From: JAVJQS01 sp040218815
Lineage (GTDB): Bacteria; Bacteroidota; Bacteroidia; Flavobacteriales_E; Vicingaceae
DNA: 64,000 nt
NCBI GenBank assembly: GCA_040218815.1
Contig: JAVJQS010000005.1
Location: 1-64,000, forward strand
Direction of reading: 5' to 3'
The notes below the pieces were generated by a model. The model was not told where the DNA came from, did no database searches, and saw only the letters and a program-made list of their open reading frames with translations. The position numbers were made by a program, and so were the translations under genes. The first letter of the stretch is position 1. Each line of letters begins with the position of its first letter. Positions 41,522-50,114 of this stretch are shown in pieces.

Positions 41522-41559
41522 ATAACAGAATCAAAGTCATAGTAATTAAGCATATAGTT

Positions 41560-42249
41560 ATGAAAAAGATTAGTTTACTCTTATTGCTTTTTTTGATGGT
41601 ATTCTCGCCAGTTTTTTCCCAAGATGAATGCAATCCTTACTTGTTATTGACAGAGGGTAGAACTTGGACGACGAAAAGCTATTCTGCTAAAAAGGACAAG
41701 TATCAAGGAAGTCAGACTTTTAAAGTTTTATCGATTACTGAAGAGGATGGCAAAATGCTAGTAACTGTAAATTTAATTGCAACTGATAAAAAGGATAAAG
41801 AGGCATTTAATAAAGACATTACTTTCGAATGTGAAAATGGTGTTGTTGATATGGATATTTCGAGTATGATTCCAGCCGAAATGATAGAAAGCCTTGAAAG
41901 TATGGATATGAAAGTGGAAATGGATCGATTGAGTATTCCACAAAAACTTAAAGTAGGTCAAAAGTTAGATGATGGTTCAATAACAATGACTATGGAGGGG
42001 CCGGTGAACATAACCATGGGGTTTAATATAAAAGATAGAAAGGTAGAAGGTTTGGAAACTGTGAATGTGCCTGCAGGTGAATTTGAATCCTTCAAAATCA
42101 CCTATATTACTGAGTTTAAGGGAATGGGAAGCAGGGAAACAAAAAGTGTTGAATACATTGCCAAAGGAATAGGTATGGTGCGCAGTGAATCCTATAACAA
42201 AAAAGGTGAGCTCGATTTTTATTCTGTGCTAGTTAGTTACACGAAGTAA
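41560..42249 (+). CDS. Secreted DUF3108/TapB-like protein
   Basis: The 229-residue protein has a signal peptide (MKKISLLLLLFLMVFSPVFS, cleaved before QDECNP). A single beta-rich domain follows, with EGRTWTTKSYSAKKDKYQGS and, near the end, ETVNVPAGEFESFKITY and VEYIAKGIGMVRSESYNKKG. The last two motifs are those of DUF3108/TapB-like exported proteins of Bacteroidota, whose function is undefined. Expected periplasmic or secreted. Confidence 0.82.
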   Translation: MKKISLLLLLFLMVFSPVFSQDECNPYLLLTEGRTWTTKSYSAKKDKYQGSQTFKVLSITEEDGKMLVTVNLIATDKKDKEAFNKDITFECENGVVDMDISSMIPAEMIESLESMDMKVEMDRLSIPQKLKVGQKLDDGSITMTMEGPVNITMGFNIKDRKVEGLETVNVPAGEFESFKITYITEFKGMGSRETKSVEYIAKGIGMVRSESYNKKGELDFYSVLVSYTK

Positions 42250-42265
42250 AATTTAACAGTTGTTT

Positions 42266-42295
42266 TTGAAATTTAGTATTAGTTTAATATATTTG
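42266..42295 (+). promoter_or_regulatory. Promoter of the 42.3-kb small gene; predicts a leaderless mRNA
   Basis: TTG (42266-42268) and TATATTTG (42288-42295) are 19 nt apart. The ATG at 42301 is only 5 nt after the -7 box, so the transcript should begin at the start codon. Confidence 0.65.
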
Positions 42296-42300
42296 GATTC

Positions 42301-42558
42301 ATGGCATCGAAGAAAGTAAAAAAAGAAAGAAAAATAGGTGTTGTAGAACGCCGAAAAAACATTCGCGCTTTATTAAAAACTATAAAAGATCCTGACTTTT
42401 TAGAAGAAATTGAAGAATTACTTGCTAAGGGAAGAAAGCTCACCGAATTTGAAAAAATGGATCGCAATTATGGAGTAGTTGAAACTGTAGAATGGGTTGA
42501 CACTCGCTTTGATCGCAAGAAGGGGATGCAAATGTTTATGGAAGATATTTGGCATTAG
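42301..42558 (+). CDS. Small basic conserved hypothetical protein
   Basis: The 85-residue protein has a Lys/Arg-rich N-terminus (ASKKVKKERKIGVVERRKNI), a helical middle (EIEELLAKGRKLTEFEKM) and an aromatic acidic end (VEWVDTRFDRKKGMQMFMED). No signal peptide or membrane segment. I do not recognise a domain; such a layout could suit a nucleic-acid or ribosome associated protein, but that is only a guess. It has its own apparent promoter. Confidence 0.7.
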   Translation: MASKKVKKERKIGVVERRKNIRALLKTIKDPDFLEEIEELLAKGRKLTEFEKMDRNYGVVETVEWVDTRFDRKKGMQMFMEDIWH

Positions 42559-42619
42559 TTTTTAGGACAATTGAATCTTGTCGCTTAATTCTTATGAAGT
42601 TTAGCTCCTTATTACTTAT

Positions 42620-43522
42620 TTATTCCCAAACCTCCTTTGCCAAGCGATAGGTATTGGCATCTGCTTCCACAATAAATTTAATTTCTTTTGAGTAGCCTCC
42701 ACCCATGCAAGACATTAGTGGGATTTCATTTTTAAAAGCTTTTTCTAGCACAATTTTATCACGAATTTTACAGTCCTTTATTGTTAGGCCTAATCGTCCT
42801 AAATGATCAGTTTCTAATACATCAACACCTGATTGAAAAAAGATGAAATCGGGCTTTACCTTATGAATAAGCCTACTTAAGTTGACCTCAAGAAGTTCAA
42901 GGTATTCTTCTCCTAAAATGCCATCTTTAAGCGGAATGTCCAAATCAGATTTTTCCTTCCTCAAAGGGTAATTATGGTCGCCGTGCATACTAAAAGTGAA
43001 GACTTCAGGTGTGTTTTCAAAAATTTTGGCAGTCCCATTTCCTTGGTGTACATCTAAATCTACTACCAAGATTTGCTTGACTAATTTGTTTCGCAACAAG
43101 TACGAAGAAGCGATGGCAATATCGTTTAACAAGCAAAACCCTTCAGCACGATCAACAAAGGCGTGATGGGTGCCACCTGCAATGTTAAATGCTATTCCAT
43201 TTTCTAAGGCAAAGATTGAAGCTTGAATAGAACCGCCAGTGATTACCAATTCTCTATCTACAAGTTGTTTTGAATGTGGAAAACCAGAGCGCAACTGTTC
43301 TTTTCTATTGAGTTTCAGTTCAGATAAGTTTTGCCAATACTCTCTAGTGTGTATAGCTAATACATCAGATAAATCTGCTGGCTTAGGTGAAAAGAAATTA
43401 CGCTGTGTAAATGTTCCTTCATGAAGTAATTGCTTTGGTAGCAAGTCGTATTTTTCCATCGGAAAGCGATGTTTCGCAGGTAATGGATGAACGTAAATGG
43501 GGTCCCAAGCAACTTTAATCAA
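42620..43522 (-). CDS. Histone deacetylase-like / AcuC-family amidohydrolase
   Basis: The 300-residue zinc hydrolase has family motifs in order: YVHPLPAKHRFPMEKYDLLP, FNIAGGTHHAFVDRAEGFC (His-His, about 115-133), LLNDIAIAS, VVDLDVHQGNGTAKIF (metal Asp and His, about 150-165), FQSGVDVLETDHLGRLGLT (about 230-248) and MGGGYS. Bacterial members deacetylate small molecules, polyamines or acetyl-lysine. Initiation is probably TTG at 43522; the next ATG lies after the conserved start. It lies 6 bp downstream of the SDR gene. Confidence 0.9.
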   Translation of the reverse strand: MIKVAWDPIYVHPLPAKHRFPMEKYDLLPKQLLHEGTFTQRNFFSPKPADLSDVLAIHTREYWQNLSELKLNRKEQLRSGFPHSKQLVDRELVITGGSIQASIFALENGIAFNIAGGTHHAFVDRAEGFCLLNDIAIASSYLLRNKLVKQILVVDLDVHQGNGTAKIFENTPEVFTFSMHGDHNYPLRKEKSDLDIPLKDGILGEEYLELLEVNLSRLIHKVKPDFIFFQSGVDVLETDHLGRLGLTIKDCKIRDKIVLEKAFKNEIPLMSCMGGGYSKEIKFIVEADANTYRLAKEVWE

Positions 43523-43528
43523 GTAGCA

Positions 43529-44410
43529 TTATTTTTTATTTTTCCCTCTCACTTTTTTTTCAATATGGTCCCACATCTCTTCAGGAACTGCTGCTAGACC
43601 AGTAAATTCCCCAGCATTGTAAATCCATTCTCCGCCATCAATGGTGATTACTTCTCCATTAACATAGGCAGAAAAATCGGACATGAGATAAGCTGCTAAA
43701 TTGGCTAACTCTTGATGCTCTCCATATCTTTTCAATGGAATTCTTTTGAGGGGGTCTATTTTTTCTTTTAAGCCTTCTGGAAATAAACGACTAAATGCCC
43801 CTGTTGTAGGGAATGGACCTGGAGCAATAGCATTTGTACGAATATTATATTTAGCCCATTCAGCAGCTAATGACCTTGTAAGTGTAAGCACACCGCCTTT
43901 TGCTACAGCTGAAGGAACTACGTATCCTGAACCAGTCCAACTATAGGTAGTAACAATGTTTAATACATTAGCTTCAATTTTTTCCTTTATCCAATATTGG
44001 CCAAGCAATAAAGAACAGTTATAACTACCTTTAAGAACAATATCAACAATTACGTCAAAGGCTTTAGGCGATAATCGCTCTGTAGGACTAATAAAATTAC
44101 CTGCAGCATTATTTACTAGCCCATTAATGCTTCCAAAAGTTTCTACTCCCTTCTTAATTAATTCCTCAATTTCTAAAGGCTTTCTTACATCACAAGCATA
44201 GGCCAAAATGTTTCCACCCGTTTCTTTTTTAAGCTCTTCAGCTGTCTGATCGATAACATCTTGCTTTCTACTTGCAATAATCACATTGGCCCCCAACTCC
44301 ATGAAATATTTACTCATGGATTTTCCTAAACCAGTTCCTCCTCCGGTAACTAAAATTGTTTTGCCTTCTAGTTCGTCCGCTTTAAACATCGGGGTGTTAT
44401 ATTTTTTCAT
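43529..44410 (-). CDS. SDR of the 2,4-dienoyl-CoA reductase type
   Basis: The 293-residue protein has TGGGTGLGKSMS (cofactor site, about 21-32), VNNAAGNFISPTERLS (about 100-115), SYSWTG-like TTYSWTGSGYVVPSAVAKGG (about 163-182) and IAPGPFPTTGAFSRLFP. The usual YxxxK is changed: the lysine sits in SAVAKGG with no Tyr four residues before. This matches mitochondrial-type 2,4-dienoyl-CoA reductase (DECR/PDCR), which removes double bonds in unsaturated fatty acid beta-oxidation. It overlaps the holin-family gene by 4 bp. Confidence 0.88.
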   Translation of the reverse strand: MKKYNTPMFKADELEGKTILVTGGGTGLGKSMSKYFMELGANVIIASRKQDVIDQTAEELKKETGGNILAYACDVRKPLEIEELIKKGVETFGSINGLVNNAAGNFISPTERLSPKAFDVIVDIVLKGSYNCSLLLGQYWIKEKIEANVLNIVTTYSWTGSGYVVPSAVAKGGVLTLTRSLAAEWAKYNIRTNAIAPGPFPTTGAFSRLFPEGLKEKIDPLKRIPLKRYGEHQELANLAAYLMSDFSAYVNGEVITIDGGEWIYNAGEFTGLAAVPEEMWDHIEKKVRGKNKK

Positions 44411-44775
44411 CTGTCTATGTGTTGGTTTGGTGATTTATTTTCTCTATCAAGACGATTAAATAAAGAAGTAAAGAATGACATGACTAGACTAAATAACAGC
44501 GCCCACCAAAAACTGTTTACATGAAATGCATCAATTAAATCATCTGCCAAGAGGATAATCACCGCGTTTATAACCAAGAGGAATAATCCAAAAGTTAATA
44601 TTGTTACAGGAATAGTAAGAATGATCAAAATTGGTTTTAAAAAACTATTCAATAGTGCGAGTACCACTGCTACTAAAAGAGCAGTTAGAAAATCTTCTAC
44701 TGAAACTCCTGGAAGTAAATATGCAGTAATGATAACCGCCAAAGCATTGGCGAACAACTTAGCAATCCATTTCAT
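44407..44775 (-). CDS. Phage holin family 4 (YvlD-like) membrane protein
   Basis: The 122-residue protein has four hydrophobic segments and matches PF04020: an N-terminal AKLFANALAVIITAYLLPGV, VVLALLNSFLKPILIILTIPV (about 36-56) and TFGLFLLVINAVIILLADDLI. Despite the name these are chromosomal membrane proteins in most bacteria with no phage genes nearby, as here. Function unknown. It overlaps the SDR gene by ATGA. Confidence 0.88.
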   Translation of the reverse strand: MKWIAKLFANALAVIITAYLLPGVSVEDFLTALLVAVVLALLNSFLKPILIILTIPVTILTFGLFLLVINAVIILLADDLIDAFHVNSFWWALLFSLVMSFFTSLFNRLDRENKSPNQHIDR

Positions 44776-44810
44776 AAGCTTTCCTTTACTTTAAAAACTA
44801 AAGGTAGTGT

Positions 44811-46076
44811 TTATTGAGAAACCAGTTGCATCAGTTGTGCACAAAAAATTGCACCAAATGTTCCAACCGCGTATCCAAAAACTGCCAGTAAAACTCCAAC
44901 TGGAGCTAATGCCGGACTAAATGCGGATGCAACAATTGGGGCTGAGGCAGCACCACCGACATTCGCTTGGCTCCCCACGGCAACAAAAAAGAAAGGTGCT
45001 TTTATTATTTTGGCCACAAGGAGTAATATGATCACATGAGTAAGCATCCAGAGTAAACCGACTAAAAATAAACCAAGGTTGTCGAAGATGGCTAGTATGT
45101 CCATTTTCATGCCTATGGTAGCTACCAAAACATACAAAAATGCACTCCCAAACTTTGAAGCCCCTGCGCCTTCGTATTTTTTCATTTTTGTAAATGAAAG
45201 AAATAAACCAATCAAGGTTGCAATGACAACTATCCAGAAAAATCCGCTAGCCATAGAAGTTAATCGATATTCAGAGAGCCACTCTTCTTTGCTTTCCATA
45301 AAAGGGGTGATTAAATCTGATCCAAAATGAGCAATGGCCGTTCCACCAAATCCTATGGCACATATCACCATGATGTCTGTAAGGTTGGCTATGCGCGAAA
45401 TGCCCTTTCTATAATTTTGGATGTTTTCTTTTACTACAGTAATAGCTGAAGAGTCCGCTTTAAAAAATCGGTCTACTTTTTCTGATACTCCTGCTCCAAC
45501 TAATAAAAAGGCCATCCATATGTTAGCAACAATTACATCTACCGTTATCATTGCTGAAAAAAGTTCATCGCTAGCGCCGTATATCTCTTTCATTGCTGTT
45601 TGATTCGCTCCTCCACCAATCCAACTACCAGCAACTGTAGATAAGCCTCGCCACACTTCATCAGGGCCACTGCCACCAACTATTTCTGGTGCAAAGGCGG
45701 AAACTGCAAGAATAGCAATTGGGCCACCTATGATTATCCCAATAGTTCCAGCAAAAAACATAATAATTGCTTTAGGTCCTAGTTTTGCGATTCCTTTCAA
45801 ATCAATGCTTAAGCAAAGCAAAACTAAACTGGCAGGTAATAAATACCGTGATGCAACAAAGTACAAATTGGAGTTTTCGCCTGAGAAAATCCCTAAGGAG
45901 TTAAAAATTGAAGGAACGAAATAACAGAGTAATAGAGCTGGTATTACTTTATAGAATTTAATCCAAGCTGGATTTTTACTTCCTGATGTATAAAAAATGA
46001 CGGCCAAAATGGCCATTAAAATTCCTAAGATTACTGCATCATTAGTAATAAGTGCCGTAGGGATTGTTTCCTCCAT
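44811..46076 (-). CDS. DUF819 family membrane protein (YjcL type)
   Basis: The 421-residue protein has about ten to eleven membrane helices. The DUF819 signatures are GSWIGGGANQTAMKEIYG (about 150-167), the repeated small-residue helices and SQANVGGAASAPIVASAFSPALAPVGVLLAVFGYAVGTFG near the C-terminus (about 368-407; split here in words). The family resembles two-inverted-repeat carboxylate or amino acid exchangers but has no assigned substrate. The start is ATG 46076; the longer reading begins with TTG. Confidence 0.88.
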   Translation of the reverse strand: MEETIPTALITNDAVILGILMAILAVIFYTSGSKNPAWIKFYKVIPALLLCYFVPSIFNSLGIFSGENSNLYFVASRYLLPASLVLLCLSIDLKGIAKLGPKAIIMFFAGTIGIIIGGPIAILAVSAFAPEIVGGSGPDEVWRGLSTVAGSWIGGGANQTAMKEIYGASDELFSAMITVDVIVANIWMAFLLVGAGVSEKVDRFFKADSSAITVVKENIQNYRKGISRIANLTDIMVICAIGFGGTAIAHFGSDLITPFMESKEEWLSEYRLTSMASGFFWIVVIATLIGLFLSFTKMKKYEGAGASKFGSAFLYVLVATIGMKMDILAIFDNLGLFLVGLLWMLTHVIILLLVAKIIKAPFFFVAVGSQANVGGAASAPIVASAFSPALAPVGVLLAVFGYAVGTFGAIFCAQLMQLVSQ

Positions 46077-46333
46077 ATTTATTTTTTGAAGAACCAAAGT
46101 AAGTTTTTTGATAGAATAATTAGGAGTGGATTATTTATTCTTTGATTCAGCCTAATCATAATTAATTGGTTTTTCAAGTATTCAATGTTAAGAACTAGCC
46201 AATTAGGCTAAAAATACAGCTCTATTAATTTCTAAATTGCTTGCCAATCAAAGCGTTAAATCAGCGTATTATAATAGGTGGTTAACCTTTTTAACTACAA
46301 ACCGTATTCTTATGTCCCTGCAAATCAATAGCT

Positions 46334-47209
46334 ATGCAAAATATTATGTCAGTAAGTGAACAAAATGATTCGAATAGTTCAAAGGGATTGAGGATATCAA
46401 AAACCACAATGCCAGATTCTAATACCTCAAAGTCAGGCGTTAATAGTCTATCTAAAGAAGAGCAATTCTTGAAAGTCTTACAGCAGGATTCTTTAGAAAT
46501 TACAATGGTGATAAATTTGGAGGGGAAAATTAAATATTGCAATAATGCTACTGAAAAATTATTGGGTTTTCAGCCTTTCAAATTATTAAATAATAATGTT
46601 CAACGAATTGTTCCTGTTCAACAATGGGTGGCGTTTAGGGCAGCGTTGAGAGCTTCTGAAGAAGCAGAGGAAAGCACTCATATAGACTGTCAGTTCATTG
46701 ATATAGATGATAAACGCCATCACTTTTCTGTTTCGGTTAAAGATCAACGTCACCACCCATTGGTTGAGGGTTATGTGATTCATGCTCAAGCTATAGATCG
46801 AATGAAGGAGCATGAAGAAAAGTTGAAGTTGCGGAATTTGGCTATAGAAATTATTAAAGAAGCAGTCGTTATTATAGAGCCTAAAAAACCAAAAATTGTT
46901 TTTGCAAATCGTGCCTTTTACGAACTAAGCGGATTTACTAAACAAGAAATAATGGGAGGAAAGTTCGACTTATTTAAATCACCCTATTCAGAAATGCTTT
47001 TTGCTGAAGAAACTGATTTAAAATTGGTTGAAAAGTTTCATAAAGCGATTAAAATCAAAAAAAAGTTTGAAGGTCGTATTTATAGCAAGAAAAAAAATGG
47101 CTCAGTTTTTTACAACCGATTTAGCTTAAGTCCGGTATTAGATAATGATGATAAACTGACGCATTTTATCGCCAGTATGAAAGTGATTAATCAAAGAAAA
47201 AAGAAGTAA
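46334..47209 (+). CDS. Double PAS-domain protein without output domain
   Basis: The 291-residue protein has two PAS domains: about 45-160 (VINLEGKIKYCNNATEKLLG) and about 170-290 (FANRAFYELSGFTKQEIMGG, with a following PAC part GRIYSKKKNGSVFYNRFSL). It has no kinase, GGDEF, HTH or methyl-accepting domain and no membrane segment. PAS modules sense ligands, redox or light and mediate dimerisation, so this may act by protein contact. A variant start exists at 46346. Neighbours give no clue. Confidence 0.85.
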   Translation: MQNIMSVSEQNDSNSSKGLRISKTTMPDSNTSKSGVNSLSKEEQFLKVLQQDSLEITMVINLEGKIKYCNNATEKLLGFQPFKLLNNNVQRIVPVQQWVAFRAALRASEEAEESTHIDCQFIDIDDKRHHFSVSVKDQRHHPLVEGYVIHAQAIDRMKEHEEKLKLRNLAIEIIKEAVVIIEPKKPKIVFANRAFYELSGFTKQEIMGGKFDLFKSPYSEMLFAEETDLKLVEKFHKAIKIKKKFEGRIYSKKKNGSVFYNRFSLSPVLDNDDKLTHFIASMKVINQRKKK

Positions 47210-47260
47210 AATATAATTTTTAAACCCTTTAGTTCTACGTTCAATAAGAACCTCTTCCAT

Positions 47261-48127
47261 CTAAAGGATGCAGTTTTTTAATATTTTAATTTCCTCTACT
47301 TTATCCTTATATCCAGCTTTGTTGTAACAGAAAATTAAATTGTTTAGTAAACGATTAACTACCGTTAGTTGATCACATGGTAAATAAAACTTTTCTTGAA
47401 CATCTAATTTCAGTTGAGATAGAAACTGCTCAATCTCTTTATACTGAAAAATAGTGCCTTTATTAAAAGGGTTAATGTAAAACAGAATACTTTCCTTATT
47501 CACTTCCTCCAGATATTCCAAAGGTAATTCAGTATAAGCCAGGACAAAGTGCTCCGCTAAATTAATACCATATATAGGTAGTTTTAGTCGTTGAGCAACT
47601 TCTAAATAAACTAGTGAAAGGCTTATAGGGTTACCCATTCTAGCTTCTAAAACATTATTGATATAGGAATTGCGTGGAGAATAATAGTTTTTCTTATTGC
47701 CACTAAAGCCATAAATTTCAAAGAAGATTTTATTCATAATACCTACTTTTTCCAAAGCAGTATAGTTTGCATTCAACTCAATCCAAATGTCTTGAGTAAG
47801 CTGGTCAATAAAATTATAAATGAAGGATCTGTCGAGATCAGCGTATTGGTAATGAGCAATAATAACTGCAGCATCAAGTAAATTTGAGCTTGGATCTTTT
47901 TTCCAATCTTTCAAGTCCCGAACTACATTTTGAAACTGAATTTGATGAATGACCTGCTCAATTCTTTCTTGCAACACTGCATTAAATGATTTTTCCCAAG
48001 CTTCCTCTAACGAGGGTACCACACTCGGTCCAATTCCCTGTAATTCTTCACTTACTTGTGAAAAAACATTTAGGTCGGGATCGTCGAGTAAATTAATTAA
48101 AGCAGTAACTTTTTCAGCATTCACCAT
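47261..48127 (-). CDS. SirB1-family transglutaminase-like protein
   Basis: The 288-residue protein has the SirB1/PF13369 core: FEIYGFSGNKKNYYSPRNSY (about 130), NNVLEARMGNPISLSLVYLEVAQRLKLPIYGINLAEHFVLAY (about 148-188; the GNPISL and PxxGINLPxHF-like motifs). The catalytic Cys of true transglutaminases is absent. Family function is unsettled. I set the start at ATG 48127 (MVNAEKVTALINLLDD) rather than a TTG three codons earlier. A -7 box just upstream predicts a leaderless mRNA. Confidence 0.85.
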   Translation of the reverse strand: MVNAEKVTALINLLDDPDLNVFSQVSEELQGIGPSVVPSLEEAWEKSFNAVLQERIEQVIHQIQFQNVVRDLKDWKKDPSSNLLDAAVIIAHYQYADLDRSFIYNFIDQLTQDIWIELNANYTALEKVGIMNKIFFEIYGFSGNKKNYYSPRNSYINNVLEARMGNPISLSLVYLEVAQRLKLPIYGINLAEHFVLAYTELPLEYLEEVNKESILFYINPFNKGTIFQYKEIEQFLSQLKLDVQEKFYLPCDQLTVVNRLLNNLIFCYNKAGYKDKVEEIKILKNCIL

Positions 48128-48133
48128 TACTAA

Positions 48134-48141
48134 CAAAGATA
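48134..48141 (-). promoter_or_regulatory. Putative -7 box of the SirB1-like gene, near the start codon
   Basis: The minus strand reads TATCTTTG (TAnnTTTG). It ends 6 nt before the ATG at 48127. A -33 TTG is not well placed, so confidence is moderate. Confidence 0.45.
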
Positions 48142-48187
48142 ACGAATAGCAAGTCAGATGGATTTTAATAAAAAGTAGTTATTCACG

Positions 48188-49054
48188 CTAAGATGTTAAT
48201 CGCTCTAATACCTTGTCAATTAAATTTGAAATAACAGGTTTGTAGTTTTTGCTAAATGAGTTAGCATATCGATTTGCTACTACTGCGCATACTGTGCAAG
48301 CTTTATGACCCAGCAATCTACTTAGTCCGTATAACGCTGAGGTTTCCATTTCATAATTAATAATATTAAGCGACTCGTAACTAAATTTTCTTAGTTGCTC
48401 GTTCATAGTTGGAAACTTAGGACTTAAACGTATAGCTCGACCTTGAGGTGCGTAAAATCCATTAGCAGTCATTGTGATACCTCGGTGGAAATCTTTACCA
48501 ATTTTTTTATTAAATGCTTGATCACCTTCTACTAAATAAGGACTGTTGAGCTCGTTTGGCCAATTAGTTTGTTTTACAAATTGATTGAATAGTTCAGTCT
48601 CCGATTTATTCATTTCAAAATTATAAAAATTCAACAGCCCGTCTAAGCCTATTGCATGGCTGGAAACAACTACTTCATCTGCAGGTACACTTTCTTGTAT
48701 AGAACCACAAGTGCCTATTCTGACTATTTCCAATGAATTGTGCTCAGGTTTCACTTTACGGTTTTTCAAATCGACATTTACTAAGGCATCAAGCTCATTG
48801 AGAACTATATCGATGTTGTCGGTTCCAATACCTGTAGCAATGGCACTCACTCTCTGTCCGTTAAAAGAACCTGTGTGGGTTACAAATTCCCGGTTGCTAA
48901 TCTTGCATTCGATGCTATCAAATTTTGATGATATTGTACTAATTCTGCCCGGGTCACCAGCTAAGATTATTTTAGGAGCTAACTGCTCGGGCTTTAACAT
49001 TAGATGGTAAATAGAACCATCATCATTTAAAACTAATTCTGAAGAATGTATCAT
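48188..49054 (-). CDS. Nucleoside phosphorylase (uridine phosphorylase-like)
   Basis: The 288-residue enzyme is of the hexameric NP-I/UdP family: HLMLKPEQLAPKIILAGDPGRI (phosphate site GDPGR, about 34-38), TGSFNGQRVSAIATGIGTDN, EIVRIGTCGSIQE (about 107-119) and NYEMETSALYGLSRLLGH with the catalytic MET segment. It would split uridine or related nucleosides with phosphate. Together with the purine phosphorylase at 29 kb it covers nucleoside salvage. It lies alone on the minus strand. Confidence 0.9.
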   Translation of the reverse strand: MIHSSELVLNDDGSIYHLMLKPEQLAPKIILAGDPGRISTISSKFDSIECKISNREFVTHTGSFNGQRVSAIATGIGTDNIDIVLNELDALVNVDLKNRKVKPEHNSLEIVRIGTCGSIQESVPADEVVVSSHAIGLDGLLNFYNFEMNKSETELFNQFVKQTNWPNELNSPYLVEGDQAFNKKIGKDFHRGITMTANGFYAPQGRAIRLSPKFPTMNEQLRKFSYESLNIINYEMETSALYGLSRLLGHKACTVCAVVANRYANSFSKNYKPVISNLIDKVLERLTS

Positions 49055-49179
49055 TAAAAAATAGATTTTTTACTAAACTACAAAAAGTGTCATTAGAACT
49101 TGCTGATAATTGTTGTCTTAATGTAAAAAATCAATAAATTAGACAACTATTAAATAGAACGTCAAAAAATTAAAAAAAG

Positions 49180-50097
49180 ATGAAAAAACCATTCAACGTA
49201 AATAAAATTTTGATTCCAATCGATTTTTCTGAAACTTCTAAATTAGCATTAGAGCATGCTGCTAATCTTTGCAAGAAGTTTAATTCTAAATTGCATTTAC
49301 TTCATGTTTACACTTCATCAAATGTAGATGTTTTACCCAACCTAACTGCTACTAATGCAAATGAATCCAACGACGAAAAACTCAAGAAATTAATAACAGA
49401 GGAGTTGAATGATATTGGTGCTGAATTTAAAAATAAATACAATGTTGACTATCAAATAGAGGTACGTGAAGGCAAAATTTCAAAAGAAATTAGTTTAACA
49501 GCTGTCGAAGCAAAAGCAGATATGATTGTAATGGGCACCCATGGCGTTAGTGGGTTTGAAGAGTTTTTCTTAGGAAGTAATGCCTACAGAACAGTTACTT
49601 CTTCTTCAGTTCCTGTATTAACTATTCAAAAGCATATTAAAAAAATGGGTTACGATAAAATTGTAATGCCAGTTGATGCTTCTAAACATACACGAGATAA
49701 GGCTTCGCAAGTTGCTGCGATTGCAAAAGCTTTTGATTCAACTGTTTATATAGCTGCATTAATTAGCGAGGACCATGAAGAGGAAGAAAAAATATTTAAC
49801 CTAAAAGTCAAGCAATTAGAGGAGTTTTTTGATGAAAAAGGTGTGAAACACCAAAAGAAGGTTATTCATGGGAAAAATATTGCTGATATGACACTTGAGT
49901 ACTCTAGTGAAATTGGAGCTGACTTAACTGTGGTGATGACTGAGCAAGAAGCAGCTACTGGATTATTTGTAGGCCCTTATGCGCAAACAGTAGTGAATCA
50001 TTCGAAAATCCCGATTTTAAGTGTTACACCGATAGAAGTGATTCAAAGCTTTTCACAAGATAATCTAGCTGGAGATTATCGTCCATTTTACGTATAA
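49180..50097 (+). CDS. Universal stress protein, tandem Usp domains
   Basis: The 305-residue protein holds two UspA domains (about 5-150 and 155-285). Domain 1 starts KILIPIDFSETSKLALEHAA and has the ATP motif GTHGVSGFEEFFLGSNA (Gx2Gx9GS-like). Domain 2 starts KIVMPVDASKHTRDKASQVA, but its ATP loop is degenerate (TEQEAATGLFVGPYAQ). Usp proteins respond to stress, often by nucleotide binding. Cytosolic. It precedes cinA by 17 bp on the same strand. Confidence 0.93.
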   Translation: MKKPFNVNKILIPIDFSETSKLALEHAANLCKKFNSKLHLLHVYTSSNVDVLPNLTATNANESNDEKLKKLITEELNDIGAEFKNKYNVDYQIEVREGKISKEISLTAVEAKADMIVMGTHGVSGFEEFFLGSNAYRTVTSSSVPVLTIQKHIKKMGYDKIVMPVDASKHTRDKASQVAAIAKAFDSTVYIAALISEDHEEEEKIFNLKVKQLEEFFDEKGVKHQKKVIHGKNIADMTLEYSSEIGADLTVVMTEQEAATGLFVGPYAQTVVNHSKIPILSVTPIEVIQSFSQDNLAGDYRPFYV

Positions 50098-50114
50098 CTC
50101 AGGATTTCTAAATT

